Part shown: positions 47,612 to 58,617 of the stretch, piece after piece
Position numbering within the stretch: position 1 is the first letter of the stretch
How the letters are laid out: each line of letters begins with the position of its first letter
Assembly (NCBI GenBank): GCA_004352715.1
Contig: SCFE01000111.1
Span: 1,031,656-1,095,655, forward strand
Reading direction: 5' to 3'
DNA: 64,000 nt
DNA from: Hofstenia miamia
Lineage: Eukaryota > Xenacoelomorpha > Acoela
Position numbers and translations under genes: made by a program
The notes under the pieces: generated by a model
What the model was told of the DNA's origin: nothing
Databases searched by the model: none
What the model saw: the letters and a program-made list of their open reading frames with translations, nothing else

Positions 47612-48930
47612 TATTTCTTACTTCGCACAGCTTCATGCTGGTATCCCTCTCAGCTCGGGGAACTCACCAGTTCCCAGGGAGTCTGAGAGCTTTCCTCAGG
47701 ACTCTTGCTGTACCAAACAATGCTGCATTCTTTGCTACCCCTCCTCCCCACTTTGGTACTCCCAACTGCTCCAAGTATCTTGTATGCTTCTTAATCACTG
47801 CTCCTAGTGCTCCTACTACTACCGGGACTATTTCAACCTTCTTTAACTTCCACAGCCTTTCTATTTCCTCTGCCAACTCTCTATATTTGTCTATCTTCTC
47901 TTTCTCCTTGCTTTCTACATTTCTGTCCTTTGGTACTGCTATGTCTATCACTGTTCCTAATCTTTTCTCTTTGTCTACCATTACTCTGTCTGGCCTTCGT
48001 GCTTCTATCACCTTGCTTGTCTGTATGTTGAAGTCCCACAGTATCTTAACNNNNNNNNNNNNNNNNNNNNNNNNNNNNNNNNNNNNNNNNNNNNNNNNNN
48101 NNNNNNNNNNNNNNNNNNNNNNNNNNNNNNNNNNNNNNNNNNNNNNNNNNNNNNNNNNNNNNNNNNNNNNNNNNNNNNNNNNNNNNNNNNNNNNNNNNNN
48201 NNNNNNNNNNNNNNNNNNNNNNNNNNNNNNNNNNNNNNNNNNNNNNNNNNNNNNNNNNNNNNNNNNNNNNNNNNNNNNNNNNNNNNNNNNNNNNNNNNNN
48301 NNNNNNNNNNNNNNNNNNNNNNNNNNNNNNNNNNCTACAGCTTCTAACCCATGCTGCCTGCTCAAACTCCAGTGTACCATTCTTCCCACCTTGTCGTGCC
48401 TGAACTTATACTCATTCTGTGCCAACTTCTCACACCCTGCTATCAGATGATCTACTGTCTCTGCCTCTTCCTTACACAGCCTAAACTTATCACTTACTTC
48501 TACTCTTCTGTCTATATGCTTCTTCACCCAGTTTGTTCTTATTGCTTGCTCCTGTGCTGCCATCATCAGTGCTTCTGTTTCTCTCTTCAGTCCTGCATTC
48601 TTTAACCACTTGTTGCTCTCTTCTCTGTCACACTTTTCTGTGTTCCTCCAGTATTCTCCATGCATTGCTTTCTGCCTATACCTTGTTTGTCTCTCTGATT
48701 CCATCCTACTCTTATCTTCCTTAACTCGTTAGTGAGCTCCAGTATTGACCCTCTAGGTTGTGCTTCTACATACTCCTTTAGCCCTAGTGCTTCTGCTTCT
48801 ACAGTATCCTCCACACTTATCAGTCCTTTCCCTCCTTTATGCCTTGCCATGTACAACCTATCCACATCTCCATTTAAGTTGAATGCTCCCTGCTGCTAGT
48901 ATCTTCCTTGTCTCTCTGTCAATAACAATT
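47612..48930 (-). mobile_element. 5'-truncated R2/R4-like non-LTR retrotransposon
   Basis: The minus strand from about 48925 starts DRETRKIL, part of the polymerase thumb/linker. It continues with RLYMARHKGGKGLISVED after a frameshift near 48890, shifts again near 48690, and keeps open through the C-terminal zinc motif and endonuclease to the stop at 47664. A 284-N gap (48051-48334) lies inside. The 3' untranslated region ends at CTTCGCACAG inverted, followed by AAT repeats. The reverse transcriptase core is missing, because the sequence switches at 48930 into an unrelated plus-strand LINE fragment. Confidence 0.8.
47664..48704 (-). pseudogene. R2/R4-like C-terminal zinc motif and restriction-like endonuclease
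   Basis: This is the part that nicks the target DNA for target-primed reverse transcription. The zinc motif, normally C-x2-C-x7/8-H-x4-C, reads FRLCKEEAETVDHLIAGC here, so the first cysteine has become phenylalanine (TTT for TGT). After the N gap the endonuclease motif R-P-D-x(12-14)-D appears as ARRPDRVMVDKEKRLGTVID. It is followed by IAVPKD and a KIDKYRELA helix, and by PVVVGALGAV. The C-terminus ends RLPGNW-stop. The frame is open on both sides of the gap. The zinc change suggests loss of function, although a gap error cannot be excluded. Confidence 0.8.
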
Positions 48931-49345
48931 CTAAAGAGTGTTGAATATTTAGGATTATGTATAAACAACAAACATAATTGGGATGATCATGTAGAAAACA
49001 TAAGAAGAAGAGCTAATTTTATAGTAAAATCTGTTGCATATCTGATTAATTACATGAAGAATTGGCAAAAAATGTATATTGAAAACTTCAAAAAAGATAT
49101 TAGATAATATCAATCATCCGTTAAATACCGGATTTCCTAAAAGTACAACAAAGAAAACGCTCAGCATTATCACACAAAACTTTGTACACAAAGACATTTA
49201 TTCCAGCAGCAATTAGATGTATTACCAAAGACGAATATCCAACATTTTTATAAACTCATTAAAAAAGATACATTTTTTTCCTATTTACAATTGTAAAATC
49301 ATTTGTACGGGAATAAAAGCTTTAATAATAATAATAATAATAATA
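48931..49345 (+). mobile_element. LINE 3' fragment with (TAA)n tail
   Basis: Forward translation from 48935 reads KSVEYLGLCINNKHNWDDHV, the segment after the reverse transcriptase in jockey/CR1-type LINEs. It then decays through stops. The fragment ends GGGAATAAAAGCTTTAATAATAATAA at about 49345. Its tail is TAA in the sense direction, a different 3' end from the 8250/46500 family. Its 5' side is cut by the oppositely oriented R2/R4-like element at 48930. Confidence 0.65.
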
Positions 49346-51205
49346 TAATGTAGTTAAATAAAGTGAAACATTGACAATTTCTCTAGACTTATGCGTTGGT
49401 ACAGAAATTTCTGTCAATGTATCATGTATGTGAGCTTTACTAAAGCATTTCTTTAATTAACTTAAAATACAATGCAAATACTCAATCGAGCATAAATATT
49501 GAAAGATACCCATTATGTGATAGAAACCTTTTTAATTTGAGGATTTGTTTAATGGAGAGTTAAAATTAAACTATTAAAACATATCCGCAAATAGTGGCTA
49601 GTTTTAAATTAGATAAGAGAATGCAGATCATTATTTCCACCTGTGAATTTATTGTAACTTCCAGCAATCTCCTAAAATATTTACTACTGTGCTGAAATTT
49701 ATGCATTCATTTTAATGTTTAGTTTGTTTTTAAAAAAATGCCATCCTCATAATATAACTCAGAATGCAATACTTTGTGTAAATAAATTATTGATATAACG
49801 ATACCAATTCGTAGGTAGTTGCTCTGAATTATTCAATAATTTATAATCCTAACAAATCATTTTTATTACTAGAAAATGTAATCAAGCACTTCAAATGTAT
49901 AGTAATGCTCTTGATATGCATTCATTTGCTGGATCTTACAGTTCATAAAGAGGTTTTTATTTTATAATATATTGCTAAAAATTGTCAATATTGTTTCTAG
50001 AATCAGGTGAGTGGAAGATTTAAGTAGAATCTATCTGAATGATCTTTATTAGAATGCGTAGTATGCTTAATATTTCTGATATTTCAATGAAACTAACCAG
50101 CCCTTGAAATCATTGAATTTGCGAAAGCTAATGGGTATGCCCAATAATCAGCAGAATCTCGTTTGCTCTAAATTGGCGATCGGAAAATTATTATCATTAT
50201 GTCTTTACAAAGCCTAGTATAATTTTTTATTGGGACTGATATCAAACACTAATGCGTTTGTTTGTTTTTTGATTGAATATTGTGTAGGTTTCGCAAAATT
50301 TTTCGGTTTAATGTATTACTTTGAAGGATAATCTCAGAAAAATATTTTATTGGGGATTTTTTTTAACATTGCTAACTTATTATTCTTCCAATTTAAATAT
50401 TTACTCTTCAATAAGAAGAGGTTAGACCTGACTCAATGTAAATTAATTTCTGGCACAATTTCCAATTATGCCGTTTTCTTTGAATTTTTATAAGAATGTT
50501 TCGAAATACTTTGAGTAATTTGGAAAAATTTGCTTAGTGAATGTTATACTTTTATTCACATATTTAATTTTAGTAATACTTACATTATTTGTATAATAAA
50601 GAGCAAAACGAACCGTTTCTTAATCTAGCCATTAACATTTTTGCTGTTTCACAGGGTTTATTAACACGATAATACCAAATTTCTACTTCTTTAGTATCTT
50701 GAAAATGCCTTCATCATAATGTAACCTATTACTAAAACCTTCTCATGAAAAGATAAAGAGATTTTCCTACAAATCTGAAATCAATTGAAAAATCTTTATA
50801 AAAACCAGTTCGAATGATGCAAGCTTTCTAACGAGATCTGTGGCAGCATGTTAAAGTGTGTGTATGGAATACCAATCAGTAATTGACATAGGCAGAAAGC
50901 CTTGAACCAACGCCTTTGGTTCATGATAGGCCGAGCTCACAAAAACTTTGGCACAGCCCATGTCTTAAGCACTATTAATACATTCTATATACTGAATATA
51001 AAAGCTTAAATTGAATTTTAAAAGAGTGTATTATACAAATGTAAAATTTGAAAATCTAAATATTATTTTTCAACTCAATGCTTAGCGATTATTTGGCATT
51101 CACCTCATTGGTTGATTTGCGGGAACTGTTGTGTAATGAGAAGTTATTTCGACATATTTTTTCCAATAGTTATAGCTTCAAGATCATTCTTGTGCATGTA
51201 CATCT
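49346..51205. other. AT-rich noncoding stretch
   Basis: A GC-richer patch at 50860-50970 is unassigned; nothing else. Confidence 0.4.
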
Positions 51206-51531
51206 CCCCCAATAGCAATGCCACGTGCATTTTCGTGGCAATACGTCGAACTTTCACTTAGAATTTACGTCGCATTTTGGTAAATATGGTTCCTTTTTGC
51301 CGTGTAACTGAAGATATGTATCTTATGTATATAAACCTTTAAGCAACACATGTTGGTAGTTGCTTTTTTGATGATAGTTGGTGACATTTTGTTATAAATG
51401 TTACAAATTTTCAATGTAATTTAAGTAATGACAGGACGAATTTAAATTTCGTTGCAACGCCACGTAATTACCCGACTTTACCACCAAAAAACGTAAAATA
51501 ACGAAAATGCCACGTGGCTTTGCTATTGGGG
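51206..51531. mobile_element. ~326-bp MITE with ~30-bp terminal inverted repeats
   Basis: The left end is CCCCAATAGCAATGCCACGT followed by GCATTTTCG. The right end, inverted, is CCCCAATAGCAAAGCCACGT followed by GGCATTTTCG. The repeats thus match over about 30 bp with one mismatch and one indel, and each contains CACGTG. A possible 3-bp target duplication TCT flanks it (51203-51205 and 51532-51534), with one extra C on the left. A 3-bp duplication would suit PIF/Harbinger or CACTA types. No coding potential inside. Confidence 0.85.
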
Positions 51532-51534
51532 TCT

Positions 51535-52168
51535 GATACTAATGCTCAACAATAAAAATTTCCTACACAATTTAACAATAACACACACTATCATTACACA
51601 GAGTTCATTCACAGAGAAAATATATCAATTTATATCCACAATTAAGTACTTAAGAGCAATCAGCATTGCAGACTATACATATGTAACTAAAGCTTATTTC
51701 ATTTTTGATTTATCGTTGTTTAACACTTTGCAAAATCTGACAGTGATTTACATGAACTACAAGTGTTTCCAATGACTGCAAATTCTGTTTACTCGATTTC
51801 AATGCATGCGTTTATAAAGGTAAAACTACGAAAAACAGTAATGTTTTATCAACTCTTTGAAATTAAATGAAGCGTAGTTAGTTTATGCACGTCCAGTGAA
51901 TTGAGGTAGTTTATCATTCCTTCAAGATTCTTGCTTTCAAATGATCAAACAGCAATTTTTTACTAAAAATTAAAATGATAATCAAATTGCTGTTATTAAA
52001 ATTTAAATTTAAAATTGATATTCATTAACTAACCTCAAAACAAAAAATTTAGACGCACTGCCCTGAAATAATTTTAGTCACCTAAGAAACCGAATCCACA
52101 TTATAAAACGATCGAACTTAATTCGATGTCATGTATAATTAAAAGAAAACAACAGTTTTCTTCCTTTA

Positions 52169-52210
<42 letters not shown>

Positions 52211-53103
52211 TTTTAATATATTAGGAATAAATGTAAATAAATTATTTAATTTCAAAAATTCAAAACAATATATTAATTTTTTGTCGCAAAAATACATTAT
52301 CTTGGATATATGTATAATGTTTCGTATCACAATTACAAAAAGACTTTTTAGTCTTAACAGACCAAAGAAAAAAGATTTTGCCAATTAATTTGGAATGAGT
52401 TCTGTTTTTATATTATTACAAGTCGTATTGGAATATATCAATACTATTTGGGAAATATTAAATTAAATTTCATTCTTTTCCTTAAAATATTTTAAAATAT
52501 ATTTTTCAAATTATAGAATAAAATATATTTATTTTTTCAAAAAATATATTTAAATAGATCTGTATACACCGTTGAATGTATGGAAATTAGCATAGAAAAT
52601 TGAGGTGACGTGCTTCTATCAAACCTGCAACACGTGTGTGAACTTTTGATAATATTCGAGCTTCTCGCTCAAATAAACGATCATTTCAAAATACTTGACA
52701 CCTTTCTCCCAAACCTGCGTCACGTATATAATGAAATCGTATATTCTCTCTCAAATGCAATATCATTGCAAACGATGCAAATACGGCTGTAAGGTGGCGT
52801 ACAATTAACTATTAATAACATATATACATTTATAAATCAACATCATTATAACAGTTTTGCTACAATCAGTTCAAACTATTAAATTTAGATGGGAGTGGAT
52901 ATAATTTCAGATTTTTAGCTGCAGAAGCAGTTAGTAGCAGTAAACCAGACGAGCTCATACTGTGTTATGTGCATAACACGCAGCCCTAGTTGTCTTCCTC
53001 GGCAGTATATCGTATATGCCCATTTTTGATATCCAGATAGTGTTGAAACACTAAAAATGTTCTATTTGCATCTGAAAAAACAAATATATATAAAGTTCAT
53101 ATT
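51535..53103. other. AT-rich stretch with (TA)n at 52174-52208
   Basis: Two diverged related words (AAACCTGCAACACGTGTG and AAACCTGCGTCACGTATA) lie about 85 bp apart near 52621 and 52709. No gene could be called. Confidence 0.4.
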
Positions 53104-53242
53104 TATTGGTAGAATGCTTATTTATATACGGATTCGTTTCGGATCGAAAACTGAAATTCTTTTAAAAATTCGTATCGGATCTGGATCATTAGGTTTCGGG
53201 TCCGGATCGGATCCTAAAATGTTGGATCCGATTCCATCTCTA
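53104..53242 (-). mobile_element. Putative hAT-type terminus
   Basis: Read on the minus strand from 53242 it begins TAGAGATGGAATCGGATCC and goes on with repeated GGATC/GGTCC/CCGAAAC words. A start of TAGAGATGG followed by short GC-rich subterminal repeats is common in hAT elements. The other end and the target duplication were not found, so this is tentative. Confidence 0.35.
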
Positions 53243-53493
53243 AGATGTTTTAGATGTAGGCGACTTTAAAACTTCAGCAATATCTAAAACTGCAGTTTTC
53301 GTTCAATAAAATATTAATAAACCCAAATGCCAACCAAGCTTAAATGATCCAACCTATAAATTCCTGTACAACGTCGTACATAGGCAATGGCTGTGTTTGT
53401 GAGAGAAAAACGCAAAGGACTGCATATATTGTTTTTATTTTTCCCCAATATCTAAATCATATGATAATTCTTTTTTAGTATTGTTTTTAAAAA

Positions 53494-53643
53494 ATGAATT
53501 TTTTAAGTAAGATATTACAAATTGAAAATACTCAATATTCTTTTAAGAAGAAAATTGATTTTCTCAAAGAAACATTTTTGGAAATGCGAGACAATTTAGA
53601 AAATATTTTTGATAACATTGTGAACCCCTCACAGGCAAATTGA
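53494..53643 (+). CDS. Small 49-codon open frame, possible exon or chance
   Basis: ATG at 53494 opens a Lys/Glu/Asn-rich, helical frame (KKIDFLKETFLEMRDNLENI in the middle) ending at TGA 53641-53643. It resembles a coiled-coil segment. A frame of this length is not significant by itself in such AT-rich DNA, and I see no clear splice or promoter context. Confidence 0.2.
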   Translation: MNFLSKILQIENTQYSFKKKIDFLKETFLEMRDNLENIFDNIVNPSQAN

Positions 53644-54287
53644 GCCTATTCACACATTCCTTTATGTAAATAAGGTTTTATCATGCATGCCAAATAATCA
53701 GATTTTGATAGAAACATTCTTGGTTCTTGCATGCAGTAAAGCTTTAGTCGGCTGAATCTTATTAAGACATGTTTGCGCAGTACAATGACTCAAGATCGTT
53801 TGAAGAACCTTGCAATTATGAATACTGAGCGTGAATATGCGACAAAAATTGCCATTGATGCATGTACAAGAATATTTTTTAAAAATATAACACGTCGAAT
53901 CTAGTTTTTGTTTTTTGTATTACTGCTATTTGCTTTGACATTTCAAGTCCTCTATTGATTGAATATTATTTATGTGTCAAAACTTAGAGCCGTGTTTTGC
54001 GTCATGTGAAAAACATTCTAGCTACGCCTCTGATATACATGTATATATTCAATGCACAACGTTATACTAACTCAATTGTTTGTAAAGTTTTGGAGTCTTG
54101 ATGTATGCAACATCTCAATAGCAAAGGTTATCCAAATTTTCGTTTTTATTTTGTGTTTATCAGTCCCTGTTTCTGTAATTTTTTTCATCAAAGGTCTTGT
54201 TTTCGTGTTAGTTGTAGATATGATTTTTTACAATGCATTTCTTTTTCTGGAACAATTAATATTTGCGGTAATCAACTCAAATTTTAG

Positions 54288-54377
54288 GTTGACGTCAACA
54301 ATGATGGCAGTATTGAGTGGAATGAATTCATTAGGTTCACGCAAAAGGATGATTTTAAAAAGGAACATGATTACAAA
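54288..54377 (+). CDS. EF-hand exon of a calcium-binding protein
   Basis: The sequence CAAATTTTAG (AG at 54286-54287) precedes 90 bases in one frame, followed by a GTTAGT donor at 54378. The peptide VDVNNDGSIEWNEFIRFTQK contains a textbook 12-residue EF-hand loop. Asp, Asn and Asp occupy positions 1, 3 and 5, Gly position 6, Ile position 8 and Glu position 12, followed by a helix ending DDFKKEHDYK. All calcium ligands are intact, so the loop should bind calcium. The exon begins and ends on codon boundaries. Proteins of the nucleobindin/calumenin (CREC) sort have similar segments, but the family cannot be fixed from one exon. I found no neighbouring exon. Confidence 0.7.
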
Positions 54378-55489
54378 GTTAGTTTGCATTATATTTACTA
54401 GTTAATCATTCAATTTAAATTTCATTAATATATTTCTTAATTCAAAACCTACATTATTGTTGTAGCTATAGAATATCTTCTTGTAGATATTTCTGCAGTT
54501 CTGTTAATATTCAGAATTTAAGGGTTCTCTATTGTATATTCCTAACTATCGTGCGATAGGAACGGTTTTCAATACCATTTGAAAGTGACGTTAGTATTAT
54601 TTTATATACCAGTGAATTCCATATTTTCGATGTACGTTGATTTCAACAATGTCTCAGATTAACTTTCCTTAGTTTTTATTGAAAACTATTTAGAATTCAC
54701 CCACTTAATTAGTTTTCTAATATTGAAATCAAGCATGCTATTCCATCGAATAATCAAATATCGAAATACATGTACATTCCCTAATAATTGTCCATGAATT
54801 GATGCAGCACAGTTAAACATACTGCTGGCGTGCATCTGAAGTTCTGAATTGATGCCCATGTAAACACAGTGCTTTAGATAGGTGTTTGATCAAAAAAATT
54901 ACTCGGAACAAGGTTCAGATTGTAGTGTATTTTACAGAAGTATACAGGAGCATTATTAACAACGAGTAAAAGTGGAACATTTCTCCATTTCCGTTTATTT
55001 TGATCTCTTTTTTTCCAAAGCAGTGAAAGCATCATTAGCTTTTGATTTCGGTTGCATGTCATGTTCAGCAGTGATTCTTCTTCTACAAGTCTGCATTCAA
55101 ATTGTCATTTGTTCCAAATAAGTATAATTAAACTCGTTTCTTTTCCATAATTGCAAAACGATTAATAAATTAATCATTATTTTGTTTCAGCAGTTGTAAA
55201 TTTAGCAGTTTGCTATTGAGTTGCATCCCTTTTTTTTCAAAATACAAAGTCTTTTGAAGAACCCTTTAAGTTTAAATAATAATAATACAGCAATATATTG
55301 TAGAATAGTTGTCAAATGCGATGTCCCGAAGCATATTATTAAACTACTTAAGGATCAAATTGAAATATGACATTTTTGTGATTCACCTCAAGAATCATCA
55401 AATGATTAGATGCGATTTAGATTACGTGTTATTTGTTAAGGAATCAAGCTTATGCATTTAAACAAACAAGCCAGTACCGTATTTTACGG
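54378..55489. other. Probable intron or intergenic, AT-rich
   Basis: No further exon of the EF-hand gene was found before the gap. Confidence 0.4.
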
Positions 55490-56489
55490 NNNNNNNNNNN
55501 NNNNNNNNNNNNNNNNNNNNNNNNNNNNNNNNNNNNNNNNNNNNNNNNNNNNNNNNNNNNNNNNNNNNNNNNNNNNNNNNNNNNNNNNNNNNNNNNNNNN
55601 NNNNNNNNNNNNNNNNNNNNNNNNNNNNNNNNNNNNNNNNNNNNNNNNNNNNNNNNNNNNNNNNNNNNNNNNNNNNNNNNNNNNNNNNNNNNNNNNNNNN
55701 NNNNNNNNNNNNNNNNNNNNNNNNNNNNNNNNNNNNNNNNNNNNNNNNNNNNNNNNNNNNNNNNNNNNNNNNNNNNNNNNNNNNNNNNNNNNNNNNNNNN
55801 NNNNNNNNNNNNNNNNNNNNNNNNNNNNNNNNNNNNNNNNNNNNNNNNNNNNNNNNNNNNNNNNNNNNNNNNNNNNNNNNNNNNNNNNNNNNNNNNNNNN
55901 NNNNNNNNNNNNNNNNNNNNNNNNNNNNNNNNNNNNNNNNNNNNNNNNNNNNNNNNNNNNNNNNNNNNNNNNNNNNNNNNNNNNNNNNNNNNNNNNNNNN
56001 NNNNNNNNNNNNNNNNNNNNNNNNNNNNNNNNNNNNNNNNNNNNNNNNNNNNNNNNNNNNNNNNNNNNNNNNNNNNNNNNNNNNNNNNNNNNNNNNNNNN
56101 NNNNNNNNNNNNNNNNNNNNNNNNNNNNNNNNNNNNNNNNNNNNNNNNNNNNNNNNNNNNNNNNNNNNNNNNNNNNNNNNNNNNNNNNNNNNNNNNNNNN
56201 NNNNNNNNNNNNNNNNNNNNNNNNNNNNNNNNNNNNNNNNNNNNNNNNNNNNNNNNNNNNNNNNNNNNNNNNNNNNNNNNNNNNNNNNNNNNNNNNNNNN
56301 NNNNNNNNNNNNNNNNNNNNNNNNNNNNNNNNNNNNNNNNNNNNNNNNNNNNNNNNNNNNNNNNNNNNNNNNNNNNNNNNNNNNNNNNNNNNNNNNNNNN
56401 NNNNNNNNNNNNNNNNNNNNNNNNNNNNNNNNNNNNNNNNNNNNNNNNNNNNNNNNNNNNNNNNNNNNNNNNNNNNNNNNNNNNNNNNN
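55490..56489. other. Assembly gap of exactly 1000 N
   Basis: The round length indicates a placeholder, so the real distance is unknown. Confidence 0.98.
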
Positions 56490-57596
56490 ATTCCATATAA
56501 ATTTTCACATCAGGACCAGTGAGTGCACCAGATTTAAGTTTAACATCAGACTGATGTAGTTCATGCAACAATTCATTTCTTATTGACCCTATTTGACCTG
56601 GACAATTTTATGCTGATCAGACCTGGAAGGAATGGACTTCCTCCCGCCTACTTAACTCTGGATTGGACTATGATATCAAAACAAAACTTTGCACAAATAT
56701 TCTCAATATCAGCATCTTCACATCCCAATGTTTAGAAATGTGATGCCATCATTATTTTTGATGACGTCCTCAAACATCAAAATTTGGGTATTTTTGAAAT
56801 ATATTAAATATTGGTTTTATCATTGAAGCTAATAAATAATATTTTCTTGCATATTTTGCATAATTTTTCACACAAACAAAACCAAGTTTTTGCAAAACAT
56901 TCGAAAACTGTGCCCCAGTTGAAAACATAAAATGTGGAGCTATTTACACAATTTTTATTCCGTAGTTATAACAACCATAAAAGGAAAGTCACAAAGTCTC
57001 ATTACGAAAATTCTGGAACTCTTTGACGAATCCACCACTAGTCAAATACGGTTGAGCAAATGCAATTTTTTTTGGTAATGACATCTGGGACTTCCAAGAG
57101 CGTATATTCTGTTGTCAAATTTGGATTTAAATTTAGTTATTGAGAAAGAGAACATAACTTTCATACTTTCTATTTATGGTAAAATTCAAAGTACTATGGA
57201 TCAATAATTATTTTATCTAATAGAATATGAAATTTTGTTTGTATAAAATTAATAGAATGTGAAGTGGGATATTACGGTGCTGTGAGCTCCATTTCTGTGA
57301 AAGTTTCATTAATTTGAAATGGATGTGACATTCTTTCAAGTCGCATCGCAAAATAGTTCCGTAACTGATAGGAGCGTAATGCAATACCTAAAAATTTTCT
57401 ATTAGTTGTTTTTCAGTGCAAAATGCATTAACTAAGGGAAAACAAAATATTTAATATTTATTTTGATAGCATTCTTAAAATTTCATTTGACAGACATTCT
57501 TTCTGCTGGTTAATATTTAAACGACTGCAACGCAAGGGTCGGACAGACATGGTGGAATGTACCTTGTCATGCTCTAAGCCCTCATTTTGATTGATT
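56490..57596. repeat. Isolated island, copy 2 of the ~1-kb block at 17 kb
   Basis: Matches 16967-17930 nearly base for base, plus a 155-bp segment (57023-57177) that is absent there. It lies between two 1000-N gaps, so its placement rests on scaffolding only. Confidence 0.9.
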
Positions 57597-58596
57597 NNNN
57601 NNNNNNNNNNNNNNNNNNNNNNNNNNNNNNNNNNNNNNNNNNNNNNNNNNNNNNNNNNNNNNNNNNNNNNNNNNNNNNNNNNNNNNNNNNNNNNNNNNNN
57701 NNNNNNNNNNNNNNNNNNNNNNNNNNNNNNNNNNNNNNNNNNNNNNNNNNNNNNNNNNNNNNNNNNNNNNNNNNNNNNNNNNNNNNNNNNNNNNNNNNNN
57801 NNNNNNNNNNNNNNNNNNNNNNNNNNNNNNNNNNNNNNNNNNNNNNNNNNNNNNNNNNNNNNNNNNNNNNNNNNNNNNNNNNNNNNNNNNNNNNNNNNNN
57901 NNNNNNNNNNNNNNNNNNNNNNNNNNNNNNNNNNNNNNNNNNNNNNNNNNNNNNNNNNNNNNNNNNNNNNNNNNNNNNNNNNNNNNNNNNNNNNNNNNNN
58001 NNNNNNNNNNNNNNNNNNNNNNNNNNNNNNNNNNNNNNNNNNNNNNNNNNNNNNNNNNNNNNNNNNNNNNNNNNNNNNNNNNNNNNNNNNNNNNNNNNNN
58101 NNNNNNNNNNNNNNNNNNNNNNNNNNNNNNNNNNNNNNNNNNNNNNNNNNNNNNNNNNNNNNNNNNNNNNNNNNNNNNNNNNNNNNNNNNNNNNNNNNNN
58201 NNNNNNNNNNNNNNNNNNNNNNNNNNNNNNNNNNNNNNNNNNNNNNNNNNNNNNNNNNNNNNNNNNNNNNNNNNNNNNNNNNNNNNNNNNNNNNNNNNNN
58301 NNNNNNNNNNNNNNNNNNNNNNNNNNNNNNNNNNNNNNNNNNNNNNNNNNNNNNNNNNNNNNNNNNNNNNNNNNNNNNNNNNNNNNNNNNNNNNNNNNNN
58401 NNNNNNNNNNNNNNNNNNNNNNNNNNNNNNNNNNNNNNNNNNNNNNNNNNNNNNNNNNNNNNNNNNNNNNNNNNNNNNNNNNNNNNNNNNNNNNNNNNNN
58501 NNNNNNNNNNNNNNNNNNNNNNNNNNNNNNNNNNNNNNNNNNNNNNNNNNNNNNNNNNNNNNNNNNNNNNNNNNNNNNNNNNNNNNNNNNNNNNNN
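57597..58596. other. Assembly gap of exactly 1000 N
   Basis: Placeholder gap, followed by a (TA)n run at 58597-58617. Confidence 0.98.
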
Positions 58597-58617
58597 TATA
58601 TATATATATATATATAT

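Noticed and set aside
47047-48724. Plus-strand Ser/Leu-rich frames at 47.0-48.7 kb
   Set aside because: Shadows of the minus-strand R2/R4-like coding sequence.
54052-54405. 117-codon plus-strand frame overlapping the EF-hand exon
   Set aside because: Different frame from the EF-hand; hydrophobic AT-rich translation. The EF-hand frame explains the locus better.
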